Assembly: GCA_963822175.1 (NCBI GenBank)
Contig: CAWGGJ010000008.1
Location: 248,001-312,000 of the forward strand
Direction of reading: 5' to 3'
Source of the DNA: FEB-25 sp963822175
Lineage (GTDB): Bacteria > Chloroflexota > Anaerolineae > Anaerolineales > UBA4823
DNA: 64,000 bases
Shown: piece by piece, positions 17,580-26,173 of the stretch
Layout of the letters: the number at the start of each line of letters is the position of its first letter
Position numbering within the stretch: position 1 is the stretch's first letter
Notes under the pieces: generated by a model
Database searches by the model: none
Told to the model about the DNA's origin: nothing
The model's input: only the letters and a program-made list of their open reading frames with translations
Position numbers and translations under genes: made by a program

Positions 17580-17849
17580 TCAGGCAGTTTTTACGTCCTG
17601 CTTGTGGGTGGTAATTGTATCTCCAGTGAATTTGTTCAGCCTGACGATGCGTGCTTTTGCGCGGATGAAGGGCGGTACTGCCAGGCGAGCCTGGGCATAG
17701 CTTTCAGCATCGATGATCGCCCAACCGCTGTGAACGCCTTCCGGGCATCCCCAATCAAAATGGTGGAGATAACCCATGGCATAGACTTGCTCGACCAACA
17801 TCAGGCAATCTTGCGCTGTATGAGGTGTTTCAATTAGATACCTGTCCAT
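17580..17849 (-). CDS. Small conserved protein of unknown function
   Basis: An 89-residue soluble protein starting MDRYLIETPHTAQDC. It has a YLHHFDWGCPEGVHSGWAIIDA core and ends with AKARIVRLNKFTGDTI. The pattern recalls small ferredoxin-like alpha/beta proteins found in many environmental bacteria in which the active surface carries a His and Cys, but I cannot name the family. GGAGAG four bases before the ATG fixes the start at 17849 rather than at the upstream ATG at 17882. It converges with the DUF4287 gene and has its own strong promoter. Confidence 0.65.
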   Translation of the reverse strand: MDRYLIETPHTAQDCLMLVEQVYAMGYLHHFDWGCPEGVHSGWAIIDAESYAQARLAVPPFIRAKARIVRLNKFTGDTITTHKQDVKTA

Positions 17850-17937
17850 TTTTCTCTCCAATCGGCATTTTTGCCTGCCCAATTATTATCAAGTATTATC
17901 TTCCCTGCCAATATATTACTAATATGGTCTAATATAT

Positions 17938-17966
17938 ATAATATATCTTATTTTAGAAAGTGTCAA
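17938..17966 (-). promoter_or_regulatory. Strong sigma-70-type promoter for the gene at 17580-17849
   Basis: On the minus strand: TTGACA (17966-17961), 17-base AT-rich spacer, TATTAT (17943-17938). It lies about 90 bases before the start codon in a very AT-rich stretch. Confidence 0.65.
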
Positions 17967-18068
17967 GATAAAGTAGAATATTGTCATGCAACCAACCCCA
18001 GCGCACCTGCAAATCATTTATGCCAATGATTGGTAACAACCGATATACAGTTATAGAAAGGAGACATC

Positions 18069-18629
18069 ATGGAGACACTAGACGCCATCCGCAAGCGCTG
18101 CAGCCTTAAAGCCCATATTTCCCCTCGCGAGGTCGAAGCGGACAAGCTGAACCTTATCCTTGAGGCGGGGAGACTGGCACCCTCAGCACGCAACTACCAG
18201 CCATGGCAATTCATTCTCGTTAAGGACCGGAAGATCTTGGATGAGCTTGTTCTGGCCTTCTCAGAATCCAACCGTGTTATCATCAAAGCACCAGTCATCC
18301 TGGTGGTGTGCTCCCGGGCGATCGATGATGTGGTGCGGGATGGCAAGGAGTATTATCTCTTTGATGCTGGCCTGGCAGTGGAGAACATGGTATTGGCAGC
18401 AACCGACCTCGGCTTGGTGACCCACCTGATGACCGCATTCGATGAAGCTCAGGTGAAGAAAATCCTGCACATCCCTGAGGATGTACGCACGGTGGTGGCG
18501 ACGCCATTGGCATATCCGCTCGAATCGAGCTACGACGAAGCCGCGGAGGAACGGCTATCCATACGCACGCGCAAAGACCTGAAAGACATGGTTCATATAA
18601 ACCTGTGGAGCGAGATTGAGCCGGCGTAG
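18069..18629 (+). CDS. Nitroreductase family protein
   Basis: A 186-residue FMN-dependent nitroreductase-fold protein. It begins DAIRKRCSLKAHISPREV (usual form: IRxRRSxR, here with CSLK in place of the FMN phosphate-binding RRSxR), then GRLAPSARNYQPWQFILVKD with the FMN-contacting SARNxQPW motif, GLAVENMVLAATDLGL and a late ATPLAYPLE. Length is at the short end for the family. GAAAGGAGAC precedes the ATG. The family uses NAD(P)H to reduce nitro groups, quinones or flavins. The next gene, an HbpS/GlcG-like protein, follows on the same strand 61 bases later. Confidence 0.85.
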   Translation: METLDAIRKRCSLKAHISPREVEADKLNLILEAGRLAPSARNYQPWQFILVKDRKILDELVLAFSESNRVIIKAPVILVVCSRAIDDVVRDGKEYYLFDAGLAVENMVLAATDLGLVTHLMTAFDEAQVKKILHIPEDVRTVVATPLAYPLESSYDEAAEERLSIRTRKDLKDMVHINLWSEIEPA

Positions 18630-18690
18630 AATACAATCAAATCTTCCGAGATAAATATTTGTTCACAATCTTAAGAATTTGGAGTCGAAC

Positions 18691-19089
18691 ATGGAACTAG
18701 AAGATGCTCAACGCGCAATTACAGCTGCAAAAGCCAAGGCAGATGAAATGGGACTCCCCATGTGTATTGCGGTGATGAATGAATATGCCTACCTGATCGC
18801 CTTCGTCCGCACAGGTGATACGACGCTTGATTCTATTCAGCTGGCGATCGATAAGGCATATACCTCGGCATTGATCCGCATGGATACACGTGAGCTGGGT
18901 CGTTTAAGCCAGCCCGGGGAGCAGTTATACGGCATCCAGAATAACCTGGGTGGCAAGATGGTGATCTTCCCTGGAGGCATCCCGATCTGGCGCGATGGAA
19001 AGCTGTTCGGTGCGGTGGGTGCCAGCGGAGGGATGGTGGATGAAGATGAAGCCGTAGCCCTGGCTGGCGTGCAGGCACTATCAGGGTGA
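18691..19089 (+). CDS. GlcG/HbpS family heme-binding-like protein
   Basis: A 132-residue protein of the DUF336 (GlcG/HbpS) family: LEDAQRAITAAKAKADEMGLPMCIAVMNE, then LIAFVRTGDTTLDSIQLAIDKAYTS, FPGGIPIWRDGKLFGAVGASGG and EDEAVALAGVQAL. These proteins form octamers; some bind heme or cobalamin, others act on diols or glycolate. ATG 18691 follows a GGAG site; the TTG at 18679 is less likely. It follows the nitroreductase gene on the same strand, so the two may form a small redox unit. Confidence 0.85.
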   Translation: MELEDAQRAITAAKAKADEMGLPMCIAVMNEYAYLIAFVRTGDTTLDSIQLAIDKAYTSALIRMDTRELGRLSQPGEQLYGIQNNLGGKMVIFPGGIPIWRDGKLFGAVGASGGMVDEDEAVALAGVQALSG

Positions 19090-19276
19090 TGATAAACCGC
19101 TAAACCATCCAGGGATTTCCACGTAGGGATTCATAGACTAATCCTGCCTGATGCGTCGAGCTAGATACTGTGCGGCTTTGAGTCCTGGTTTTACTTTACC
19201 TGGAAATTTGCCTTGGAGATGCTTTCTGCTGGTTATGTATAATCTAAGCTATCCATTTTAAAAAAAGAGGATACTC

Positions 19277-19774
19277 ATGCCACTATTTGGGAAGAAATCT
19301 GACAAGAACAATCCGGCAATTCCAGCCGACCAGCTGAAGAGCCGCCTGTTGGGGCTCAACCGACCGAGTGCTCCTTATCGCATTTTGGATGGGCAGAGCG
19401 AAGGTGTAGACCTGGTCGCTGAATGGAAAATCATGGATCCCAGCTGGTTTGAGGTCTTTGATGATGCCAAAGTTGAGAAGATCTTTCGTATTTACCTGAA
19501 ACTGGATGCCGAGAAAAGTGAGCTACGAGCCCAGGACCGCGAATATACAGTTAGCTGGTCGGCAGGGTTCCCGCAGTTATCGTTGGAGAAAAGTGCATTC
19601 AAAGGCCAGATGACCTCGGTGCAGTTTGGGGCTAGCTACGCCTTTACTGAGACGTTGGCACCCGGGCAGGTCTATAAATACCGGTTTAACACCAATGAGC
19701 TGAAGAAACCCATCCAGGACCTTTGTACATCCTGCGGGTGGAGCTACAAAGGGGTGTCATTCGGAAAGCTATAA
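19277..19774 (+). CDS. Conserved hypothetical protein
   Basis: A 165-residue soluble protein beginning MPLFGKKSDK. Recognisable blocks are VAEWKIMDPSWFEVF, IFRIYLKLDAEKSELRAQDREYTVSW and YAFTETLAPGQVYKYRFNTNELKKPI, which together resemble lipid-binding or beta-rich START-like proteins in style but match no family I can name. The C-terminus has a Cys pair in LCTSCGWSYKGV. AAAGAGGA precedes the ATG. It is monocistronic and convergent with the cytochrome operon. Confidence 0.65.
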   Translation: MPLFGKKSDKNNPAIPADQLKSRLLGLNRPSAPYRILDGQSEGVDLVAEWKIMDPSWFEVFDDAKVEKIFRIYLKLDAEKSELRAQDREYTVSWSAGFPQLSLEKSAFKGQMTSVQFGASYAFTETLAPGQVYKYRFNTNELKKPIQDLCTSCGWSYKGVSFGKL

Positions 19775-19878
19775 CGGCTATCATTGCCTCCCTTATATTC
19801 CCTGGCGTCAATGCGGATATCTTGAGAGTGCAGTAGATGTAGTTTTCATTAGTTTCCATCAGAAGAAATCTCATCGTG

Positions 19879-19912
19879 AAAAAAAGGACCGGATCACGAG
19901 GGATCCGGTTCC
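19879..19912 (-). terminator. Intrinsic terminator of the redox operon
   Basis: On the minus strand: GGAACCGGATCC, loop CTCGT, GATCCGGTCC, then seven T (the A run at 19879-19885 on the plus strand). It sits just past the stop of the multiheme cytochrome. Confidence 0.8.
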
Positions 19913-19952
19913 AATTCAATCGCTGCCTTTTTATCTCAGGAGCTTCACCACC

Positions 19953-21536
19953 TCAATCATCCCCGCCACCCCCGCCACCCCCACCATCGGTAGGATTGTT
20001 GCTGTCGTGGCATTTAAGGCAGGTATGCGTGGAAAGGCTGCTGGTGTGGCAATCGCGGCATGTCGCCCCTTCGTGGTTGATACAGGCATCTTCACCACAG
20101 ATACCTGGATGCTGCAGGTTGAAGGTTGCCGGGACCCAGGAAGCAGTTGTGTGACATTGATCGCAGGACATCCCGGCAAATAAGCCAGCGTGGAATGCGG
20201 GCTCAGCATGGCAGGCGGCACAATTTTGTGGTGTTCCCTTGAACACCCCATTAACATGGCAGTCGGTGCACTTGAGGTTGACGTGCGCGCCGGTCAATTT
20301 AAATGCGGCCAGATTATGATCAAAGGTTGCGTCTGCCCAATCGGATGGATTGTGGCACTGCTCACAGGCAGTCCCAAATTCCCCATTATGCTGGTCATCC
20401 TGCTGGTGGCAGGAGTAACAGTCTTTGGGAGTGCCCTTGAAACCACTGCTGTGGCAGCTTTCACACGGCACATCCACATGTTTTCCCTCGAGCTTGAAAT
20501 CTGCCAGGTTGTGGTCAAACGTAGCCGGCTTCCAGCCTGCTGGAGTGTGGCATTGACCACACTGGGTACCAAATTTACCCGCATGGGCATCATCGGATAG
20601 GTGGCAGCCTTCGCAGGTAGTCGGAGTGCCGGCGAAACCACTGGTGTGGCAATTTTCGCATGCCACGTCTACATGTTTCCCCTCCAGGGGGAAGTTAGCC
20701 AGGCTATGGTCAAAAGTTGCCTGCTCCCATCCATCGGGGGTGTGGCAGACACCGCATTCGGAGCCAAATTTGCCCGCATGGGCATCATCCGAAAGATGGC
20801 AGCCTTCACAGGCAGTGGGTGTGTTTTGCAGGTCGGTAATTGTGCGGGCATTCAGGTGGCATCCTGAGCAATCCACCTGTAAATGCTTTCCGCTTAGTGC
20901 AAAGGTCAGCTGGTTGTGGTCAAAGTCACCGTACCGGTCAACGCCATCATGGCAGGCCAGGCAATTCTCTCCGAAATCAGTCAGGTGGGTATTTGTAAAA
21001 GCCGCATCGATGGAGAGATGGCAATCCACGCATGTTTGCTGCTCGAAGGTGGAAAAGCCGTTAATGTGGCAGTCCGTGCAGGTAAATGGGTTGCCATTTG
21101 TGTTGGTTTGGTGCCCGGAAAGGGAGAAACCAGTCGGGTCATGCGGAAAATCCGTAGTATCCATCACCGTCAGCGGGGCATCCATACCATGATGTTCTGT
21201 ATGGCAGGTCTGGCAGGGGGGTGAATTCCCTTGAAACAGGATCCCATGCAGGGATGCGATATCCCCCATTTGCTTGTCGATATCTACATGGCAGTTAAGA
21301 CAACGGTCTGTCATGGTCTCGGCAGACCAGAAGGGTGGGTGGCACTGGCTGCAATCTTTGCCAATTTCAGCATGCGAGGTCACCCCACCGAGTGCAGGTC
21401 CTGCCTGGGCATTGAGCGCACCCGGGTTGAACATGGAATTGCCGGAGATGATCTCTGCCGCGACCAGTATGATCAGCGTGATGAACGCACTGACCAGGGC
21501 AAGCGGGGAGAGGCAACCGATACGTGAGGTGTTCAT
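19953..21536 (-). CDS. Secreted or membrane-anchored multiheme cytochrome c with 20 CXXCH motifs
   Basis: A 527-residue protein with a single N-terminal hydrophobic segment (SPLALVSAFITLIILVA) that exports it. I count 20 CXXCH heme-binding motifs, from CSQCH to CLKCH. The middle part is a repeated module of about 70 residues with the pattern FDHxLAxFxLxGKHVDVxCExCH...GTPxxCEGCHLSDDAHAGKFGxxCGxCHTPxGW, present about four times. The tail is a run of Gly and Asp after the last heme. ATG 21536 overlaps the cytochrome b stop (ATGA), so it is translationally coupled. It probably carries electrons across or beyond the membrane; its redox partner and direction are not shown. Confidence 0.88.
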   Translation of the reverse strand: MNTSRIGCLSPLALVSAFITLIILVAAEIISGNSMFNPGALNAQAGPALGGVTSHAEIGKDCSQCHPPFWSAETMTDRCLNCHVDIDKQMGDIASLHGILFQGNSPPCQTCHTEHHGMDAPLTVMDTTDFPHDPTGFSLSGHQTNTNGNPFTCTDCHINGFSTFEQQTCVDCHLSIDAAFTNTHLTDFGENCLACHDGVDRYGDFDHNQLTFALSGKHLQVDCSGCHLNARTITDLQNTPTACEGCHLSDDAHAGKFGSECGVCHTPDGWEQATFDHSLANFPLEGKHVDVACENCHTSGFAGTPTTCEGCHLSDDAHAGKFGTQCGQCHTPAGWKPATFDHNLADFKLEGKHVDVPCESCHSSGFKGTPKDCYSCHQQDDQHNGEFGTACEQCHNPSDWADATFDHNLAAFKLTGAHVNLKCTDCHVNGVFKGTPQNCAACHAEPAFHAGLFAGMSCDQCHTTASWVPATFNLQHPGICGEDACINHEGATCRDCHTSSLSTHTCLKCHDSNNPTDGGGGGGGGDD

Positions 21537-22096
21537 TTGAGCAAAGTGGCGTAATACAGAGCGCCGAGAATGTGGGCAAAAGCAGCTGTAAAGAGCGCCA
21601 TCCCAATGGGGATGTGAACGGTATGCCACAGCGACATCAAGCGGCGGGCATTGGCAAGCGCCCCAGCCTGCATCTGCCCGATCAGCCCGGTATCTTCAAT
21701 CCCGTCCGCGGTGCGTGGGATGCGGGTGTATATGTAGCGTCCGATGAAACCACTGACCACGATCACCCCGGTGAGCAGAAGGGTAACCCCCGCCAGGCCG
21801 TTGAATTTCCATGAGCTGTGCAGCAGGACCATGAATGGACCGACAATACCGGTGAAAATGTGGAATTGAAGCCAGCTGGACATGCGTCCCCAGCGTGCCG
21901 TCCGGCTGCGCTTGCGCAAGCTGTAGAGCGTTTCGGTGGCTAGCATGAGCAGAAAGCCAAGGATACCAATGACATGGCCATACAGCCCACCTGCTGCAGG
22001 GATCTGGCGGGTATACTGGAGCACCACGGCATAGGATGCCGCAACGAGGATGCATGCCAGGAAGGCGAAAATGAGTTCTTTTGAGCTACGCAGCAT
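21533..22096 (-). CDS. Membrane b-type cytochrome-like protein
   Basis: A 187-residue protein with four to five predicted membrane helices. His residues at about positions 41, 79, 93, 158, 161 and 175 lie in or near helices (LQFHIFTG, MVLLHSSW, LWHTVHIPIG, AFAHILGAL), consistent with bis-His heme b ligands as in cytochrome b561 and ferric-reductase-like proteins. It would take electrons from the cytoplasmic flavoprotein/ferredoxin and pass them to the coupled multiheme cytochrome. It starts 17 bases after the flavoprotein stop and overlaps the next start by four bases. Exact family assignment is uncertain. Confidence 0.78.
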   Translation of the reverse strand: MLRSSKELIFAFLACILVAASYAVVLQYTRQIPAAGGLYGHVIGILGFLLMLATETLYSLRKRSRTARWGRMSSWLQFHIFTGIVGPFMVLLHSSWKFNGLAGVTLLLTGVIVVSGFIGRYIYTRIPRTADGIEDTGLIGQMQAGALANARRLMSLWHTVHIPIGMALFTAAFAHILGALYYATLLK

Positions 22097-22113
22097 GGTG
22101 GTTTTCCTGGACT

Positions 22114-23418
22114 TTATTTCTTGGACCGATCCAACCAGAACCCTGCCAGGATATCAGCGATGGCAGCCTTGGGTTCGAGCAGGGCACTTCGGATGGGGGT
22201 GATATCAATTTTCTGGCGGACGATGGCCTGCAGGGCAGCGGAGAGTTTCTGGTCACCCATGACAATGGCACCCAGGATGTGGTTTTCTCCGATCATCAGG
22301 CGCAGATGGTTGATCTCAAAACCGTCCTGGGCGGAAATGGCATCTGGCAATTGGCGCCAGGTCTCACTGTCGCCGCGGGCGATGCCCTGCAGGTCCGGGT
22401 CTGAGCCACCGCCAACCGTGCCGATGATCGTGGTGGTCAGCCCAGCCAGGCGGGTGACGTTGAAAGCCACGGGCTTCAGGTAGGGATGATTTTCCGCACT
22501 CATATTATTGCCGGCTGCCCTACCCTGCTCGCGGGCGGGTGACCACAGGCTGTCCAACACCTGTTTTCCGCTTACCGGGTCGTATACCTGGGCGACATCC
22601 CCAGCGGCGAAAATATCCGGCAGATTGGTATGCATATATTCATCCACCAGGATGCCACGCTCGCACAGTATCCCGGCTTCCTGTGCCAGCTGGATGCGTG
22701 GAGTGATACCGATAGCATATGCGATGAAGTCAGCCTTGATTTGTTTGCCATCCGCCAACTTTGCTCCGACCACACGCCCGTTCTCGCCAATAATTTCGGC
22801 GATTTCGCTCTTATGATGCAGCTGGATCCCTTCATGGTGAAGCCGACTCTCGATGATGTGTGCTTCGGGTTCATCCAGCACATTTGGCCAGTAGCGTTCA
22901 CTGCGCAGGATGTAATGCACCTTGACGCCTCGCTTTGCCATTCCTTCAGCCAGTTCGAGGGCGGTGATGCCACCACCCGTGACCAGGCAGGTGCGCCCTG
23001 GCTTGGCGCTGGATAGTAGCGCCCGGGCATCGCTGAGATGGTCAAGCTTGTGAACGCCCTGCAAGTCTGCCCCGGGAATTTTGAGGGCAACAGCCTGTGC
23101 GCCAGTGGCGACGAGCAGGCGGTCATAGGGCAGCCGGGTGGCATTGCCGAGCTCAAGTGTTTTTTCTGCCGGGAGTATCCGCTGGACACTAGCCTGGTGA
23201 AACTCGATGCCCAATTTCTGGAAATGGTCTTGTTTAAAAGGAAACAACCATTTCTCCGTCAGCTCGCCAGTCAGGTAATAGGCCAGGCCGGGGCGGGAGT
23301 AGTAGCCAAAGGGATCCTCGCTGATCAATGTGAGTTCCCCATGGCTATCGGTGCTGCGTATCGCTTCCGCTGCAGCAATGGCAGCCACACCTGTTCCAAT
23401 GATCACATAGCGCGTCAT
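22114..23418 (-). CDS. FAD-dependent NAD(P)H oxidoreductase (rubredoxin/nitrite reductase-like)
   Basis: A 434-residue two-dinucleotide-domain flavoprotein. FAD-binding GTGVAAIAAAEAIR near residue 8, the conserved YYSRPGLAYYLTGE, central NAD(P)H-binding VTGGGITALELAEGMAKRG near residue 147 and the FAD-closing LPDIFAAGDVAQ are all present. The C-terminal part has a NirB-like or BFD-like region of unknown ligand. The family accepts electrons from NAD(P)H and passes them to ferredoxin, rubredoxin or a cytochrome. It overlaps the upstream ferredoxin gene by four bases (ATGA at 23415-23418), so the two proteins likely act together. Confidence 0.85.
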   Translation of the reverse strand: MTRYVIIGTGVAAIAAAEAIRSTDSHGELTLISEDPFGYYSRPGLAYYLTGELTEKWLFPFKQDHFQKLGIEFHQASVQRILPAEKTLELGNATRLPYDRLLVATGAQAVALKIPGADLQGVHKLDHLSDARALLSSAKPGRTCLVTGGGITALELAEGMAKRGVKVHYILRSERYWPNVLDEPEAHIIESRLHHEGIQLHHKSEIAEIIGENGRVVGAKLADGKQIKADFIAYAIGITPRIQLAQEAGILCERGILVDEYMHTNLPDIFAAGDVAQVYDPVSGKQVLDSLWSPAREQGRAAGNNMSAENHPYLKPVAFNVTRLAGLTTTIIGTVGGGSDPDLQGIARGDSETWRQLPDAISAQDGFEINHLRLMIGENHILGAIVMGDQKLSAALQAIVRQKIDITPIRSALLEPKAAIADILAGFWLDRSKK

Positions 23419-23672
23419 TTGGACGGCTCCTTGAACAGGTTGGTGCGCTCAAATTTCAATACCCCACGCGGGCAGCGATTGATGCACTCACTGCAGGTCA
23501 GGCAGCGGCTGTGGATCACCGGGGTCCCCAACCAGGCGTGTTGCCGGACGTCTATTTCCACCGGGCAGTTGAATGAGCATATCCCGCACTGTACACAACG
23601 CGCCGAATTTGCCACCACCTGGCCTTGCGCCCGGTTGATCAGCCGTTTTTTTTCCTGTCGAAACAAGCTCAT
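23415..23672 (-). CDS. Two [4Fe-4S] ferredoxin-like protein
   Basis: An 85-residue protein with two complete 4Fe-4S motifs: Cys26, 29, 32, 36 (CVQCGICSFNCPV) and Cys57, 60, 63, 67 (CLTCSECINRCPRG). It resembles the ferredoxin domain of heterodisulfide-reductase C-type and quinone-linked proteins. It is the first gene of the four-gene redox module and couples to the flavoprotein. A short basic N-terminus (RQEKKRLINR) may contact the membrane or partner. Confidence 0.87.
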   Translation of the reverse strand: MSLFRQEKKRLINRAQGQVVANSARCVQCGICSFNCPVEIDVRQHAWLGTPVIHSRCLTCSECINRCPRGVLKFERTNLFKEPSK

Positions 23673-23906
23673 AAGGATAAATTTCGCACTAATCTATCAA
23701 TCTCTGCTGGATAGCGATGGCTAATCCTGCGAACAAGGCTTGATTATAAATAAGAATCTGGGAATTGTCATCCTAAAAGTTAACATTTACCCATATTGGT
23801 GTGGTGCTGATTATTAAGAAAAGGATATGTCCAGGATCCCGATATTTGCTTCACCCTGTGCTGTGTGCCTTACCTGATTATAATGAAGGAAGGAGAGTGA
23901 AGCCGT

Positions 23907-24427
23907 ATGAAAAACCAAGATCCAGGAATGACTGCAGAAAATGCACTTGAGCTGATCAAGCTTTTTGAGCAAATCGGATCGAGGTGACGCTGGATGGAGG
24001 TTGGGGAGTGGATGCACTGCTTGGGAGGCAAACCAGGTCTCACACCGATGTGGATATCGTTATTGCCTACAATGATGTAAGGCAGCTAAAGACGTTGCTT
24101 GAAGCAAGAGGTTATAGAGTAGAACCAGATCCTGAAGCCCGAGCGTATAACTTTTTGATGGGCGATAGTGTGGGGCACTATGTCGATGTTCATACCTACA
24201 CCTTCGACCCAGTGAATCACCCGGAATTCGGCATCGATTATCCCATCGAATCATTGAATGGGACTGGGTCGATCAATGGGTACCCGGTCAGGTGCATCTC
24301 TTTGAACTATATGGTGCAGTTCCATACCGGGTACAAAGTGGATGAGACCGATTACCATGATGTAAAAACTCTGTGTCAACAGTTTGGCATTGCGCTACCA
24401 GCAGAGTATGAGATATTTGAGAAATAA
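23907..24427 (+). pseudogene. LnuA-like nucleotidyltransferase gene with frameshift near the start
   Basis: The gene starts at ATG 23907 (MKNQDPGMTAENALELIKLFEQI) and then, after a one-base loss around 23973-23982, continues in another frame from VTLDGGWGVDALLG to the stop. The restored protein of about 173 residues is a close relative of the intact gene at 41793. Family features: the nucleotidyltransferase signature GGWGVDALLG with the metal-binding Asp, HTDVDIVI, then VDVHTYTF and FHTGYKVDETDYHDVK. It is similar to lincosamide nucleotidyltransferase LnuA. A remnant from 23984 could be translated but lacks a start signal. The natural acceptor is not known. Confidence 0.7.
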
Positions 24428-24580
24428 CAGTCGAAGCTCGGCTTTGAAATAAAGCTTGAGCAGCATACCCAGGCTTTTATACTTCCTGGGTGCGCCAGTA
24501 TAATAAGGTTGTATATTGCACATGGCTGGTGTGGACGATATTTCGGATAATCAATAACCCAATAGAAAGGTAGGCCTGCA

Positions 24581-26038
24581 ATGATTGAAGATGAAATTGT
24601 CACAAGCGAGGATTACATCCAAAGCCTACGCGGGCGCAACTTGAATGTGTTTTTAATGGGTGAGCGGGTGGATGAGCCGGTCGACCACCCGATCATCCGA
24701 CCATCGATGAACGCCGTGGCAATGACTTATGACCTGGCACTGCAAGCTCCAGGGTTGGCAACCGCGACATCCAATCATACAGGCAAGCAGGTCAACCGAT
24801 TCCTGCATATCGCCACGAGTGCTGAAGACCTGGTGTTGCAGAATAAGATGCAACGCAGGATGGGACAGCTGACCGGGACATGCTTCCAGCGCTGTGCGGG
24901 GATGGATGCACTCAACGCCCTGTACTCAGTCACCTATGAGATCGATGCTAAGCATGCCACGCCCTATCATGACCGATTCACCGCCTTCCTCAAGGAGATG
25001 CAGCTCCATAATTACGTCATCGGTGGAGCGATGACGGATGTGAAGGGTGACCGCAGTAAATCCCCGTCGCAGCAGGCAGATCCGGACCTGTATGTGCACG
25101 TCAGCAAACGCACGAAGGAAGGGGTATATATTCGCGGTGCTAAGGCGCACCAGACCGGAGTGATCAACTCTCACTGGCTGGTGGTCATGCCAACGCTGCG
25201 GCTCAAACCTGAAGAGACGGATTACGCCATCGTGGGAGCACTTCCGTTGGACGCACCCGGCATCACCTACGTGGTCGGCAGGCAATCCTGTGACACACGC
25301 AGCCTGGAAGATGGGGATATCGATGCTGGAAATGCCCAGTACAGCGGGCAGGAAGCCCTGGTCATTTTTGACGATGCCTTCATCCCCAATGATTTTATCT
25401 TCATGGATGGGGAGACGGAGTTCAGTGCCATGCTGGTTGAGCGCTTTACAGCTGGTCACCGGCGCAGTTATGTGTGCAAGAGCGGCGTGGGCGATGTGCT
25501 CATCGGGGCTGCGGCCACCGTGGCGGAATACAACGGGGTGGAAAAGGCTTCCCATATCCGCGAAAAGCTGGTGGAAATGACCCATCTCAACGAGATCATC
25601 TATGCCACGGGGATCGCCTCATCATCCCAGGGACAGCTCACCCCGTCGGGAGCATTCCTGTGCGACCAGCTGCTGGCGAACGTGTGCAAGCAATCGGTGA
25701 CCCGCATCACCTACGAGATGGCGCGCCTGGCACAGGACCTGGCAGGTGGTTTGCTGGTAACACTGCCGTCGGAGGCCGATTTTCACCATCCCAAAGTTGG
25801 TCCACAGCTGGAAAAATACCTCAAGGGGCGGGAGGATGTGCCCACCGAGAGTCGTATGCGAATTTTGAGGCTGATCGAGAACCTGACAATGGGTCGCAAC
25901 GCAGTAGGTTACCTGACCGAGTCTCTGCACGGGGCAGGCTCACCCCAGGCCCAGCGCATCCAGATCCAGCGGCAGATGGATTTGGAGTTTAAGCAAAGCC
26001 TGGCAAAGAAACTGGCGGGGATTGAAGAGACCAGGTGA
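24581..26038 (+). CDS. 4-hydroxybutyryl-CoA dehydratase/vinylacetyl-CoA isomerase-like protein
   Basis: A 485-residue member of the 4-hydroxyphenylacetate 3-hydroxylase (HpaB)/AbfD flavoprotein family. It has the AbfD [4Fe-4S] ligands: Cys101 and Cys105 (CFQRC), His293 and Cys299 (HRRSYVC); in characterised AbfD the corresponding residues are C99, C103, H292 and C299. Also seen: GAKAHQTGVINSH, GVGDVLIGAAATVAEYNG and DDAFIPNDFIFMDGE. Reaction: reversible dehydration of 4-hydroxybutyryl-CoA to crotonyl-CoA with FAD and an iron-sulfur cluster. No CoA transferase or 4-hydroxybutyrate dehydrogenase lies nearby, so the pathway cannot be assigned. The spacing of the last two ligands is one residue shorter than in the reference. 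Confidence 0.82.
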   Translation: MIEDEIVTSEDYIQSLRGRNLNVFLMGERVDEPVDHPIIRPSMNAVAMTYDLALQAPGLATATSNHTGKQVNRFLHIATSAEDLVLQNKMQRRMGQLTGTCFQRCAGMDALNALYSVTYEIDAKHATPYHDRFTAFLKEMQLHNYVIGGAMTDVKGDRSKSPSQQADPDLYVHVSKRTKEGVYIRGAKAHQTGVINSHWLVVMPTLRLKPEETDYAIVGALPLDAPGITYVVGRQSCDTRSLEDGDIDAGNAQYSGQEALVIFDDAFIPNDFIFMDGETEFSAMLVERFTAGHRRSYVCKSGVGDVLIGAAATVAEYNGVEKASHIREKLVEMTHLNEIIYATGIASSSQGQLTPSGAFLCDQLLANVCKQSVTRITYEMARLAQDLAGGLLVTLPSEADFHHPKVGPQLEKYLKGREDVPTESRMRILRLIENLTMGRNAVGYLTESLHGAGSPQAQRIQIQRQMDLEFKQSLAKKLAGIEETR

Positions 26039-26127
26039 GTAAGGGGTAAATTACACGGTGCAAACTAATATCTGGATGCGAAAGATATCGCCGAAATATT
26101 GCTTCACCGGTATTTTGTTGATTATCT

Positions 26128-26160
26128 AAGAAGAGGCGCAGCGATTCTGCGCCCCTTCTT
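26128..26160. terminator. Convergent stem-loop between the AbfD-like and beta-helix genes
   Basis: AAGAAGAGGCGCAG (26128-26141) pairs with CTGCGCCCCTTCTT (26147-26160) around CGATT with one mismatch. No long T run follows on either strand; its position between converging genes makes a terminator likely. Confidence 0.55.
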
Positions 26161-26173
26161 AATAAATCTCCAA

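Noticed and set aside
20100..20860. Spaced repeats that could suggest a CRISPR or tandem array
   Set aside because: Repeat units are codon-level repeats of the heme module, about 210 bases long and imperfect, within one coding sequence.
20626..21192. Long plus-strand frame opposite the multiheme cytochrome
   Set aside because: It is the complement of Cys-His-rich repeats, giving Trp/Ser/Val-rich nonsense; the minus strand has 20 heme motifs.
24926..25585. 219-codon minus-strand frame opposite the AbfD-like gene
   Set aside because: Shadow of a conserved enzyme; no independent start signals.
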